From a virus, in the IMG/VR virus record IMGVR_UViG_3300020473_001887, positions 1 through 32,062 of that record: a DNA stretch of 32,062 nucleotides, one strand, 5' to 3'. A model generated the notes under the pieces. That model ran no database searches, was not told the origin of the DNA, and saw nothing but the letters and a program-made list of their open reading frames with translations. Made by a program: the position numbers and the translations under genes. Each line of letters starts with the position of its first letter. Position 1 is the first letter of the stretch. Shown here piece by piece: positions 21,599 to 30,308 of this stretch.

Positions 21599-21606
21599 TA
21601 TTTATA
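21599..21606 (-). promoter_or_regulatory. TATAAATA late-promoter-like box
   Basis: The minus strand reads TATAAATA, the T4 late promoter element recognised by gp55, in the intergenic region between the terminator of the replication operon and promoter P2. Its position ahead of a block of predicted head proteins is where a late promoter is expected. One octamer in AT-rich DNA is weak evidence on its own. Confidence 0.45.
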
Positions 21607-21625
21607 AGATTTTTACATTAGATAT

Positions 21626-21654
21626 AAAAAAACCCGTACATTTCTGTACGGGTT
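21626..21654 (-). terminator. Rho-independent terminator after gp41
   Basis: A perfect 10-base stem (AACCCGTACA at 21631-21640 with TGTACGGGTT at 21645-21654) and TTTC loop on the plus strand. Read on the minus strand it is followed by seven T. It lies eight bases past the helicase stop and closes the replication operon. Confidence 0.92.
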
Positions 21655-21661
21655 GAAATGG

Positions 21662-23032
21662 TCAAATTTGGAAACCACTAAAATCTATTCCTGTATTGCT
21701 ATTACCAACATCATCTTCGGGTAATATCAAATCACTCTGTGCTGAATCTTCTAAGTCATATAACCTCATTTTTGATCGGTCAATACCAACAACAAATTTA
21801 CGATGGGCCGTTGGATCATTATATCTATTTTTCAACTGTTTAACTTGTATCTGATCTAATTCTTCTAGTTCTTCACTTGTAATCAATGCAACCATAAAAT
21901 CTGCAGTGGCCGGAAGTCCAAAACTCTCCGAAGTATCTGTAATATCCACATCACTATTAGAATACCCTGACCTAGTTGTTTGAGTTGCACTAACAATAGG
22001 TACATTAGTTTCTACTGCCAAACCTCTTAACTCCTCGGCAATAGATTTGATGTAAGTATACGTATTCTGTGCATTTGCAGGTTTAATTCGACTTGATCCA
22101 CAAATATTCAAATAATCCACGTAAATAATATCAGGTGCAAACGACTTTTTCAACTTCAATTCATTTATCAAATGTCGAAAATGACCAGTATGTGCACCAG
22201 CTGTTGGATACTCCTTAATAATCAAATTACCAACTGTTTTATCTCTTTTTGCTTGTATTTTAGTGTCATAAGCATCTTTATCCAACATTTTCAGATCTGT
22301 TATCTCAACATCTAATAAATTTGAATCAATCCTCTCGGCAATTCTTTCTTCTGCCATCTCCATTGTGATATACAGTACATTACTACCATTGTTGATATTA
22401 GCTGCAGCACAATGACACATAAACAAAGATTTACCCACACCAGTACCTGCAAGAATAATATTAAGAGATTTTTTAGATAAACCACCCTTAGTGATCTTAT
22501 TAAACATCCTTAAATCAAACTTAACCTTTTCTTCCTTTGTGTGATAAAACTCAAATCTTTCATCACTATTTTCAAAATAATCATGACCAACACTATCATC
22601 AAAAGTGATAGAAAGTGCATCTTGCATTATCTTAGGTATCTCTCCCAAGTCCTTATTTCCTTTATATTCATCTAACAATTCAACCGAATTCATTAAAGCA
22701 ATATATAGTGCCTGATCCTTACAAAATTTCTCACTACTATTAAGTAACCAATCTTCATCCGCAACACTATCTTTATTATCTTCAAAAGTTTTCAATAATT
22801 CTAAGGAGTCATTATATTGTGTTTCTGTAAATTTGGTATATTTGGATAATTCAATGCCCAAGACCTCACTACTGGGCATTGAATTATATTCTCTTATAAA
22901 TTCATCTATGATTTTAAATACAGCCTGTTCAGTACTATCTGTAAAATAATCTGGTTTAAGAAATGGTAAAACTCTTCGCGAATAATCCTCATTATATATC
23001 AGATTTTTCAGAATTGTCTGCTCTATCCTCAT
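21662..23032 (-). CDS. 41: Replicative DNA helicase, T4 gp41-like
   Basis: DnaB-family hexameric helicase that unwinds ahead of the fork and stimulates primase. 456 residues (T4 gp41 is about 475). Walker A GTGVGKS is at 196-202; Walker B DIIYVDYLN lies about residues 290-298; SATQTTRSG resembles the conserved sensor segment (motif H3). Residues 1-150 are the less conserved helical N-domain. The ATG lies inside the 3' end of uvsX, with a 41-base overlap in another frame, larger than any other replication overlap here. A strong terminator follows the stop, so this is the last gene of the operon. Confidence 0.93.
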   Translation of the reverse strand: MRIEQTILKNLIYNEDYSRRVLPFLKPDYFTDSTEQAVFKIIDEFIREYNSMPSSEVLGIELSKYTKFTETQYNDSLELLKTFEDNKDSVADEDWLLNSSEKFCKDQALYIALMNSVELLDEYKGNKDLGEIPKIMQDALSITFDDSVGHDYFENSDERFEFYHTKEEKVKFDLRMFNKITKGGLSKKSLNIILAGTGVGKSLFMCHCAAANINNGSNVLYITMEMAEERIAERIDSNLLDVEITDLKMLDKDAYDTKIQAKRDKTVGNLIIKEYPTAGAHTGHFRHLINELKLKKSFAPDIIYVDYLNICGSSRIKPANAQNTYTYIKSIAEELRGLAVETNVPIVSATQTTRSGYSNSDVDITDTSESFGLPATADFMVALITSEELEELDQIQVKQLKNRYNDPTAHRKFVVGIDRSKMRLYDLEDSAQSDLILPEDDVGNSNTGIDFSGFQI

Positions 23033-24068
23033 CTAAAAATATTTCCTCTGGCATACCACCATATGTATATTCTTTTGCAACATATTCCTCAATTTTTTCC
23101 ATAATATTATTAGTAAAATATTTTTCTGGATCACCATATATGGTCTTAGCATATTGTTTACTTTCATCAGGTAATTCAATTCGATTACCTGCTTTCTTAA
23201 ACAAACCAGCCTCAATAGCAAAATCAATCATCCCATAATATCTGTCTAACCCCTTATCATATGTCAAAAGTACTTCTATATCTTTATTTTCTCTGGATAA
23301 TCTCGACTTTTGCATCCTCACCTTAATCACATTACCTACAACTTCTGTACCATCCCTCTCTTTTTTCTTGGTTAAGAAGGCAATAGTAGAAGCAGAATAT
23401 TTTAGACCAGAACCACCTGACATTTCTTTCATTGGAACATACGAACCAACAACATCATATGTATGATTACAAACAATCAGAGGAACACCAGCCTTGGCCA
23501 TTTTCAAATTCAATACTCGAAAAGTAGCTTTCAACAGTTGTGCTTTAGTCATATCTCTGGTTTCAGCACCACTTGTACTATCTTCAATTTCTTTAGTTGA
23601 TGATAATTGACCTAAACTATCCAATACCATCATCATAGGTATATTTTCTTCTTCATCCTGTGTAATGAAATGATCTAACATACTGATAGCCACATTACGA
23701 AACTTCTGTATGGTATCTGGTTCAGATTTAATCACCCTAGAGGTATCAATCTGTCTCTGTTCCATCATATCTGCTGTTACAGCAGACTCTGTGTCAAAAT
23801 ATACAACTATTCCATTATCATGGGTTTCTAAAAACCTACGAACCAAACCAAGTGCAAAATATGTTTTACCTGTTGCACTCTCACCTGCCAAAGCAGTAAT
23901 TTTATTATTAGAAACCCCACCAAAAATAGAACCTGAAAACAGGGCATTTAGTGCATATGAACCTGTATCAATAGTACCACTAAACTCAGCCGAAGATTTT
24001 CTATCTGCAACTACTGTAGTATACTCATCATCTACCTGTTTAATTAAACTATTTAAAAAATCCGACAT
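22992..24068 (-). CDS. uvsX: RecA-like recombinase UvsX
   Basis: Strand-exchange protein for recombination-dependent replication and repair. 358 residues, close to T4 UvsX (about 390). Walker A GESATGKT is at 62-69, Walker B MMMVLDSLG at about 145, and CNHTYDVVGSY plus MSGGSGLKYSAS are typical UvsX loop segments. The acidic C-terminal tail (EDRADNSEKSDI) is a shared feature. The start abuts the stop of the small Cys protein; the end overlaps gp41 by 41 bases. Confidence 0.95.
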   Translation of the reverse strand: MSDFLNSLIKQVDDEYTTVVADRKSSAEFSGTIDTGSYALNALFSGSIFGGVSNNKITALAGESATGKTYFALGLVRRFLETHDNGIVVYFDTESAVTADMMEQRQIDTSRVIKSEPDTIQKFRNVAISMLDHFITQDEEENIPMMMVLDSLGQLSSTKEIEDSTSGAETRDMTKAQLLKATFRVLNLKMAKAGVPLIVCNHTYDVVGSYVPMKEMSGGSGLKYSASTIAFLTKKKERDGTEVVGNVIKVRMQKSRLSRENKDIEVLLTYDKGLDRYYGMIDFAIEAGLFKKAGNRIELPDESKQYAKTIYGDPEKYFTNNIMEKIEEYVAKEYTYGGMPEEIFLDEDRADNSEKSDI

Positions 24069-24323
24069 CTAATCTACCCTCTCTATCTTTTCTGCACAAC
24101 AAGGTGATCTCCATTTATCCAAAACTTTATCATCAATATCATGAATTTTGTCCAAAACCTTGAAATATCTTGGAAACTTTGCCTCAATTACCCTACGACA
24201 ATACGTACAAATAAACCTACCCAACTTCCAATCCTTTTGACCAGAAAATACACCCCACATGCCAGGATTTGCCCCGTCATATGAGGTGTCATCTAATACT
24301 TCAACTATTGAATTATCTAACAT
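24069..24323 (-). CDS. Small Cys-containing, possibly zinc-binding protein
   Basis: 84 residues with CTYC (about 39-42) and a later PCCAEK (about 75), a possible zinc ribbon spanning CxxC and CC. The N-terminal third is acidic, the rest basic and aromatic (WKLGRFICTYCRRVIEAKF). Function unknown. It lies between the IF2-like gene (TAATG overlap) and uvsX (abutting), so it is part of the replication operon. A single-strand binding or RNA-binding role would fit the setting, but nothing proves it. Confidence 0.65.
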   Translation of the reverse strand: MLDNSIVEVLDDTSYDGANPGMWGVFSGQKDWKLGRFICTYCRRVIEAKFPRYFKVLDKIHDIDDKVLDKWRSPCCAEKIERVD

Positions 24324-24772
24324 TAACTAAATAAACTAGCTATCCAACCAAAAAAACCTTTAGGTCGAGATACTTCAGCAAACTGTCTTTCTCTGACCTC
24401 AGCCAATTTTTCTTCAATATGTTCCCTTTCTTTATTTTTTAATATTACTTCATCAGCCTTATCCTTCAAAGAATCAGTTTTTTCTGTTATTCCATTAACA
24501 ACTTCCTGAGCTCTTTTAAACAATTCATCAGCTGAATCATCACCACCATCAAATCCTTCAGGCGGAGATTGTTCATTTGGATCAGGAACCCATTCCTTTA
24601 CTTCTGGTTTTTCTGCCTCATCTTTTACTGACATTTTATACCTAATATCAGATACTTGAGCATCATCCAAAGAACTTAAATGACTTTTAATATCAAATCC
24701 AAAGCTTTGTATCACATCTACAAACTCAGTTGATTTAATTCCATACTCTTTAGCTAATTCATGTACTCTCAT
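24323..24772 (-). CDS. Stand-alone IF2 N-terminal-like domain protein
   Basis: 149 residues from ATG 24772 (a TTG 12 bases earlier is a weaker alternative). Residues 1-46 match the IF2_N domain (PF04760) found at the N-terminus of translation initiation factor IF-2: VHELAKEYGIKSTEFVDVI, then a GFDIKSHLSSLDD turn. The IF-2 G domain is absent. A Pro/Asp-rich linker follows, then a long charged helix and a hydrophobic tail KGFFGWIASLFS. IF2_N domains contact the ribosome or other factors, so a role in redirecting host translation is conceivable. It starts five bases after the polymerase stop. Confidence 0.75.
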   Translation of the reverse strand: MRVHELAKEYGIKSTEFVDVIQSFGFDIKSHLSSLDDAQVSDIRYKMSVKDEAEKPEVKEWVPDPNEQSPPEGFDGGDDSADELFKRAQEVVNGITEKTDSLKDKADEVILKNKEREHIEEKLAEVRERQFAEVSRPKGFFGWIASLFS

Positions 24773-24776
24773 AACT

Positions 24777-27293
24777 TTACCCAAAAAACCCCTCTAAACT
24801 ACCTACTCGTTCATGATTCCAACCAACTGCATCCAATACAGTCTTAATTGGTTCTAAGTAAGCTTTATCAAATTGTGTATTGTAATCAATGTAATTATCT
24901 AAACCAAATTCTTCTGGAAGTATATCCATAAAGCCAATAACTTTTTCTGAAATTGGGTTTGGTTCTTTCAAATATACAAACTTTATTTTTTCCCCGTTAC
25001 CAATTAAAGGATACTTGTTTTGCAACTTTTTCTCTTTAACTAAACCATTGAACATTAAACAGCCCTTGACTTGAATAGGAGTTCCCTTCTTATAGCCATG
25101 AACCGAATCAAAATATTTATCTAAACCATTAACACTTCTTGGAAAAGAGACTTGACTAACATCTAAATTACTAAACTTATCACGAAAATCATCAATGTAA
25201 TTTATAACATTATTTTCATCAGACTCTAAAACCAATTTAAGAGTTTCTTTGATTTTATCCCGACAAACTTCAGGAGTTGAGCTACGCACACACTCAATAC
25301 CCATAATTTTCAATTTGGGTTCTTCATATCTAACCCCCTCATTATCACGAACATTCAAAACATATCTTTTCTTCGCAGTCCATACACCGCGATCTGCAAT
25401 AGTTTCCCTCTCCATAACCATTCTTTGTTGATATGCACCCATATAATTCGCAAGTTCTCGATAACACTTATCTATATACGGAGAAACTTTGTCATCGCAA
25501 AAACTATCTAAAGACTCTACAATAGTATCTCTATCATCAACTGAACTTAAATATTTATCTACCAAAGAACCTAATGTCAAATAAACACTATCAGTATCAA
25601 CCGCAACGACATAATCTTCACTATCAGTATTAAGAAGTTTATTAAAATACTTATTAAGTCTATCTTCAATCCATTTGATAGATAATTGACCAGATAAAGT
25701 AATAGATTCTGCCATCTTGACATCAAAATATCTAAACCAAGCATTACCTAAAGCACCATAAGCACTGTTCAAGGAAATCTTTTTTGCCATCTGTATATTA
25801 GTATACTTAGATATTTCTGCATTTAATTTTTGTCTCTCAAAAACATCCTTAGTGGATTGTAATTCTTTCTGACATTCAATCATCTGATTTTTTGCCACAA
25901 CCCTATCAGTATACATTTTTTCCATTAACTCAGGTAAAAATCCCTGCCGCTCTGTACTATAATAAACTCCATTTGCTGTAATACATGTCTTAGGAACTTT
26001 TGGTATATCAACTTGACCAGAAACCAAATTATCAACCGTAGTAGAAAATATTGGAATATCGTTACGTATAGTATCAGGTGAGATATTATATTGCATAATT
26101 AGATGTGGATATAGACTGTTCAAGTCAAAAGAAACTACCCAATCATGCATGCCCACCTGCGGATCTTTTACATAAGCACCTTCATATTCTCCAATCTTCT
26201 TTTCTGTTTGTCTTGGTGGAATAACTATGTTTTGTTTAATCAAATGATTATAAATTAATGCATCCCATGTCTTAACAGGTGAAAATACATCTTCATAATT
26301 AATTCCTGCTTCATATGCAATCGTCATTGCCAATTCGATAAGTTTCATCTTATCTTCAAGACGATCAACTAATTCCACATCCTTAATATTATATTCAATA
26401 AATTTTTGATAATCAGACTTATAGAACCAGTAAAAATTACCATACTCCTCATAACTAAGTTTTTTCTCACCTAATTCAACATACGCAATATGGTCTAGCT
26501 TATAACTTTCTTGATTGACATAGGTAAACTTCTTATACAAATCCATAAAATCTAATATTGCAATACCAAACAAACTATATACCACATGTTGTCTACCCAT
26601 GTATGTAATAGTTCCTTCATTCACCACACCCCATGGCGACAATGGTTTGACTGCCTTCTCACCCATCAAATAAGAAATTCTACGAACTAAATACGGTATA
26701 TCATAAAATTTACAATTCCATCCAGTAACAATATCAGGATTGATTACTTGCCAAATCTCAATAAACTTTTCCAATAACGTATTTTCATCACCACAATTCA
26801 AATAATGAACATCTTCACGATCTGTATGAAAATGTCCAACCCCTAATGCATATATATCACCTGTTTTACTATCCTTCATTGTAATTGCATTTATCTTTTC
26901 TTTCACACTTTCAACATCTGGAAACCCATGTTCACATTCTACTTCGATGTCTATAGTACAAATTCTAACCTTAGATAAATCATAATCTGTAAGATCATAT
27001 TCTTCAGTTATAAATTGATGGCCCCATTGAGTATAACCATAGATATCAAAATTGTCTGTATTTTTATATCTCTCCATAAATTTACGACAATCTTGAATTG
27101 TGCCGGGTTTAACTGAGGCCAGAGGTGTTCCATCTGAAGTTCTATAATCAACTTCACCCTTTTCTAAAGACTTTTTTCTTTGAAGATATAAGGTAGGCTG
27201 GAAAGAATCACGATATTTAACTGGTTCACCATCATCAATTTCACGAACTAAAATATCATTATTTCTATATTGTATATTAGTATAAAATCTCAT
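24777..27293 (-). CDS. 43: DNA polymerase, family B, T4 gp43-like
   Basis: Replicative polymerase with proofreading. 838 residues (T4 gp43 is 898). Exonuclease motifs: D115-I-E117 (TIDIEVE) and GWNCKFYDIPYL (191-202). Polymerase motif A DLNSLYP (390-396), motif B KISLNSAYG (505-513), motif C VDTDS (D566, D568). The C-terminus GSLEGFFG should bind the sliding clamp, as the tail of T4 gp43 does. ATG 27293 is chosen because the N-terminus MRFYTN fits the family; an in-frame TTG lies at 27311. There is no Shine-Dalgarno, and the start lies just past a terminator hairpin, so expression needs read-through. Confidence 0.96.
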   Translation of the reverse strand: MRFYTNIQYRNNDILVREIDDGEPVKYRDSFQPTLYLQRKKSLEKGEVDYRTSDGTPLASVKPGTIQDCRKFMERYKNTDNFDIYGYTQWGHQFITEEYDLTDYDLSKVRICTIDIEVECEHGFPDVESVKEKINAITMKDSKTGDIYALGVGHFHTDREDVHYLNCGDENTLLEKFIEIWQVINPDIVTGWNCKFYDIPYLVRRISYLMGEKAVKPLSPWGVVNEGTITYMGRQHVVYSLFGIAILDFMDLYKKFTYVNQESYKLDHIAYVELGEKKLSYEEYGNFYWFYKSDYQKFIEYNIKDVELVDRLEDKMKLIELAMTIAYEAGINYEDVFSPVKTWDALIYNHLIKQNIVIPPRQTEKKIGEYEGAYVKDPQVGMHDWVVSFDLNSLYPHLIMQYNISPDTIRNDIPIFSTTVDNLVSGQVDIPKVPKTCITANGVYYSTERQGFLPELMEKMYTDRVVAKNQMIECQKELQSTKDVFERQKLNAEISKYTNIQMAKKISLNSAYGALGNAWFRYFDVKMAESITLSGQLSIKWIEDRLNKYFNKLLNTDSEDYVVAVDTDSVYLTLGSLVDKYLSSVDDRDTIVESLDSFCDDKVSPYIDKCYRELANYMGAYQQRMVMERETIADRGVWTAKKRYVLNVRDNEGVRYEEPKLKIMGIECVRSSTPEVCRDKIKETLKLVLESDENNVINYIDDFRDKFSNLDVSQVSFPRSVNGLDKYFDSVHGYKKGTPIQVKGCLMFNGLVKEKKLQNKYPLIGNGEKIKFVYLKEPNPISEKVIGFMDILPEEFGLDNYIDYNTQFDKAYLEPIKTVLDAVGWNHERVGSLEGFFG

Positions 27294-27319
27294 AAAATAA
27301 AAAGGGGGCAATTGCCCCC
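27294..27319 (-). terminator. Terminator hairpin between hsp20 and gp43
   Basis: GGGGGCAATTGCCCCC (27304-27319) is a perfect palindrome with a six-base GC stem and AATT loop. On the minus strand it is followed by TTTTTATTTT, then the polymerase ATG. It should end the hsp20 transcript, or attenuate transcription into gp43. Confidence 0.85.
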
Positions 27320-27345
27320 ATAGTAATTGGTACTAATGACACACA

Positions 27346-27780
27346 TTACCCATTTAATAATTGTTTACCAGTTGTAATTGGTATACTCTTAGGTTTTTTA
27401 CTCTCTGGAATTACATTTATTAACTCAATTGTTAAAACCCCATTAATAAACTTAGCACTCTCAACTTCAATAGTGTCTGCAACAGTCCACTCCTTTTTGA
27501 AGTTTCGGGTTGCAATTCCTTTATGAATATAATCACCTTTTTGGTTATCATTAGAACCAGAAACAGTAAGTTTACCTGGCTCATAAACAACCTCAACCTC
27601 AGTTTCATTAAATCCCGCCAAAGCTATTTCTATGGTATACTTATCACCATTATTAATAACATTGTATGGCGGATAATTCGGCTGACGATTTATTTTGAAG
27701 GTTTCCATCTCCCTAAAAAGACGGTCAAACCCCACGAAAAACGGATCATACTTACTAGATAGACTAAAAAGTGTTGTCAT
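27346..27780 (-). CDS. hsp20: Small heat shock protein (Hsp20 family)
   Basis: 144-residue alpha-crystallin-domain chaperone that binds unfolding proteins without ATP. The core runs from about 35 to 125, with YPPYNVINNGDKYTIEIALA, GFNETEVEVVYEPGKLTVSG and the A/G-V-L-T-I motif GVLTIEL near the end. The C-terminal SIPI is the I-x-I anchor used in oligomer assembly. Such genes are common in marine T4-like phages. It has its own promoter (P3) and a following terminator, and is thus a monocistronic unit between regA and gp43. Its stop lies 26 bases before the terminator stem. Confidence 0.95.
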   Translation of the reverse strand: MTTLFSLSSKYDPFFVGFDRLFREMETFKINRQPNYPPYNVINNGDKYTIEIALAGFNETEVEVVYEPGKLTVSGSNDNQKGDYIHKGIATRNFKKEWTVADTIEVESAKFINGVLTIELINVIPESKKPKSIPITTGKQLLNG

Positions 27781-27879
27781 TATATTATCTCCTTTATTAA
27801 AAGCAAGATTATTAATATGTGGTAATTCTAAACGAATCTACCACCGAAATTTGATTGAACATTTCAACCAAACACTCGT

Positions 27880-27909
27880 ATTATACCACATTCATGTGGT
27901 ATTTGTCAA
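27880..27909 (-). promoter_or_regulatory. Sigma70 promoter P3 upstream of hsp20, with palindromic spacer
   Basis: TTGACA (27909-27904), 18-base spacer and TATAAT (27885-27880) on the minus strand. The spacer and the start of the -10 contain a perfect 8-base inverted repeat, TACCACAT and ATGTGGTA, two bases apart (27884-27901), well placed for an operator. The ATG of hsp20 is about 100 bases downstream; the leader is purine-rich with no clear gene. Confidence 0.88.
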
Positions 27910-27911
27910 GG

Positions 27912-28301
27912 CTATTTTTTACCTATATTGTATTTCGGAACTAAATCCCATTCATCTTTTTCTGAAAAGGATAAAATTTTAATTTGATTTAAAGGAACAG
28001 TATCTTCAATATCTCCCCTAACTAAAGTTACTAACCCCCACTCAATTAATAAATTAACAATGGTGTTTCTTCGAGAAACATCATTTTCTATAAAATCTGA
28101 AGGCTTACCATCTAACATAAAAAGTTCTTTAAAGTGAACTATGTAGTACCTACCCTGTTTATGTAAGATATGACAAGATTGGAATAATTTATTATCTTTT
28201 CTGGACGCAACTCCAATCCTAGTTAGCGTCTCCTTTACCTTTAGAAAATCATCTGGTTCATCTAAACCAACCTCAATCATACTATCTACTATATCATTCA
28301 T
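27912..28301 (-). CDS. regA: RegA translational repressor
   Basis: RNA-binding protein that blocks translation of early mRNAs. 129 residues versus 122 in T4; the segments DDFLKVKETLTRIG, SCHILHKQGRYYIVHFKE and the C-terminal EWDLVPKYNIG closely match T4 RegA as I recall it. It carries about seven extra N-terminal residues (MNDIVDS). The start overlaps the gp62 stop as ATGA. As in T4, it lies between the clamp loader genes and gp43, here with hsp20 inserted. Promoter P3 begins right after its stop. Confidence 0.95.
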   Translation of the reverse strand: MNDIVDSMIEVGLDEPDDFLKVKETLTRIGVASRKDNKLFQSCHILHKQGRYYIVHFKELFMLDGKPSDFIENDVSRRNTIVNLLIEWGLVTLVRGDIEDTVPLNQIKILSFSEKDEWDLVPKYNIGKK

Positions 28302-28684
28302 TTTTTCAAACCACCCTTTCTCAATTTAAATCTTATATGCTCTAATTGCTCCTCAGTCAAAATCTCTAAGGCCTGTTTAGCTTTAGTCGTACTATAACCA
28401 AAATATTCTTTAACAACTTCAACATCATCAAAAAAATCTGGTTTTAACCATTTACTAGACCTTCTAAATTGTTTCCTTAAACTATTTATAAGATAATCAA
28501 ATTGTAAAATTTTATCACAATGTGGTCTGGAATTCATCTCATTAACATATAATATACAATCTATATGCTGAGATAAAAACTTATTTATCACATACGGGTT
28601 ATAATCCTTTTCTGCAAGAGGATCATCCCTGATGACACCTTTCTTTTTATGAGAAATATCATTTAGAAAATCAAAAAGTTCCAT
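28298..28684 (-). CDS. 62: Clamp loader small subunit, T4 gp62-like
   Basis: 128 residues, short compared with T4 gp62 (187). The conserved segment NPYVINKFLSQHIDCILYVNEMN and the following FDYLINSLRK identify it; the C-terminal helical region (TTKAKQALEILTEEQLEHIRF) aligns with the end of gp62. It forms a complex with gp44 to load the clamp. Its ATG overlaps the gp44 stop as TAATG, as expected for subunits made together. The stop overlaps the regA start. Confidence 0.88.
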   Translation of the reverse strand: MELFDFLNDISHKKKGVIRDDPLAEKDYNPYVINKFLSQHIDCILYVNEMNSRPHCDKILQFDYLINSLRKQFRRSSKWLKPDFFDDVEVVKEYFGYSTTKAKQALEILTEEQLEHIRFKLRKGGLKK

Positions 28685-29622
28685 TATTTAAACTCACACT
28701 CCGCCATCAACCTAGTTAAACATGCAACTAAATTAATTTCCTGATCGACTACAAATGCAGATTTATAACTAAAGTCTGCAATTGTCAAGACAGCAACAGG
28801 AATAGTTTGTGGCTTAAGTATTTCGGACAATGAATCATAAAGTTTTCGATATAATGTATTTGGGTCATTATCTAAATTGTCAACAACCCACTTACGCATA
28901 TCTGTAAATCTTTGTTCTTTAATATAAATTACCAATTGGTCTAAGTTGACATCAAGCATACTAGAAAGTATACCTGTATCAATTACCCCACCTGCAGAAT
29001 ACCGCTGGAGTTCATTCAAAATTCTTCTCCAATCTGGTAAATATTTAGTTATCAATTCTGCAACAACTTTTTTATCATACTCAATAGATTCTTGATCTAA
29101 AATACCCCATACTCGTTTCAAGAAACTAGCAGCCAAGGTGGGTGCACCACCTCTCGGTATTCTAAATTCAACCACACTACACCTAGAATGCAAAGGTGCG
29201 ATAATTCGATTGGCAAAGTTACAAGTAAAAATAAACCTACAATTTTTACTAAATTCTTCAATAAATCCACGAAGTGCAGGTTGTGTAGACTGTGGATTTA
29301 AATAATCTGCCTCATCAAGTATTACAACCTTAGTACCACCGGCAAGTGAAACAGTACTAGCAAAATTCTTGATTTTGTTTCTAAGAACATCAATACCAGA
29401 TTCCTCAGAACCATTTATCAAAATATAATCCGCACCTAACTGTTCACATAATGCCCTAGCAACCGTAGTTTTCCCAATACCTGCGGTGCCACTAAATAAT
29501 AAATTTGGAATTTCTTTATTCTCAACAAATTCCCCGAAAGTCTGCTTAAGACTCTCGGGCAATATACAATCATCTATAGTTTTAGGTCGATATTTCTCAA
29601 CCCAAAGAAATTCATCACGCAT
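28684..29622 (-). CDS. 44: Clamp loader large subunit (AAA+ ATPase), T4 gp44-like
   Basis: 312 residues (T4 gp44 is 319). Opens with FLWVEKYRP, typical of clamp loaders. Walker A GTAGIGKT (45-52), Walker B VVILDEAD (99-106), and the SRC motif with arginine finger at 146-148 (HSRC). The C-terminal region is the helical collar domain. Four copies with one gp62 normally load gp45 on primer ends. It follows gp45 by eight bases. Confidence 0.95.
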   Translation of the reverse strand: MRDEFLWVEKYRPKTIDDCILPESLKQTFGEFVENKEIPNLLFSGTAGIGKTTVARALCEQLGADYILINGSEESGIDVLRNKIKNFASTVSLAGGTKVVILDEADYLNPQSTQPALRGFIEEFSKNCRFIFTCNFANRIIAPLHSRCSVVEFRIPRGGAPTLAASFLKRVWGILDQESIEYDKKVVAELITKYLPDWRRILNELQRYSAGGVIDTGILSSMLDVNLDQLVIYIKEQRFTDMRKWVVDNLDNDPNTLYRKLYDSLSEILKPQTIPVAVLTIADFSYKSAFVVDQEINLVACLTRLMAECEFK

Positions 29623-29630
29623 GTAAGTTT

Positions 29631-30308
29631 TTACTCCTTACCTTTAAAAACAGAATCGGGTTCTAGTGCAATCCAGTATTGTAAATCTAAATCCTTATGT
29701 GAAAAATGACTAATCGCCTTCTGTGAAATTTCTACATCATAATCTCCAGTGAACAATTTCAAATTCTCAACCTTAAAATACATATCATATGTTGAGCCAT
29801 CTCCATTTCCAACATCTAATGTAAACGTATTAGTTGTTGGGTCGTTCTTATCCCATATAGTCAAACTAATAATATCACCATTACTTGTAACCTTCAAATC
29901 TCCCTTCTGTAAGATAGAAGCCATTGTCTTAACTGTGTTTAAATCATCCTGAGTAAATTCAAACTTAATATCAATTTCTGGCATATTAACATCAGAAGTA
30001 GGGGAAACCACTGTACTTGGATCAGCATAAAAATAACTAGACTTTGCTTTGTCTTTTGCTAAAGTTACCTTATCTTGATTAAATTCATACTCTGCACCAA
30101 AGAATACACTAGATTTGATAAGACTTAAAAACTCATTCAAATCATAAATCGCAAAATCATTTGGCCAAGTTTCATGTACTGTAACCCTTGCAAGAATATT
30201 TTTCATCGCTGAAATTGTTTGAAGTTCATTTCCACTATTTACCATAATAGATGAATTAATTGATGAAAAGTTACTTAAAATATCAATGGTTTGTTTACTA
30301 ATTTGCAT
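29631..30308 (-). CDS. 45: Sliding clamp, T4 gp45-like
   Basis: 225 residues (T4 gp45 is 228), acidic, beta-rich, two-domain layout with a Ser-rich connecting segment at about 100 (STVVSPTSDVNMPEID). Identification rests on size, on the gp45-gp44-gp62-regA order and on segments such as DFAIYDLNEFLSLI and LDLQYWIALEPDSVF resembling the T4-like clamp C-terminus. It tethers the polymerase and, in T4, also links replication to late transcription. The start overlaps the end of the DUF3310 gene by 11 bases. Confidence 0.93.
   Translation of the reverse strand: MQISKQTIDILSNFSSINSSIMVNSGNELQTISAMKNILARVTVHETWPNDFAIYDLNEFLSLIKSSVFFGAEYEFNQDKVTLAKDKAKSSYFYADPSTVVSPTSDVNMPEIDIKFEFTQDDLNTVKTMASILQKGDLKVTSNGDIISLTIWDKNDPTTNTFTLDVGNGDGSTYDMYFKVENLKLFTGDYDVEISQKAISHFSHKDLDLQYWIALEPDSVFKGKE

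Noticed and set aside
21484-21661. tRNA or structured RNA gene in the longest gap
   Set aside because: Only the terminator hairpin and promoter boxes are seen; no cloverleaf or other conserved RNA pattern.
28483-28490. TATAAATA on the minus strand
   Set aside because: Lies in the middle of the gp62 coding region; likely chance in AT-rich sequence.
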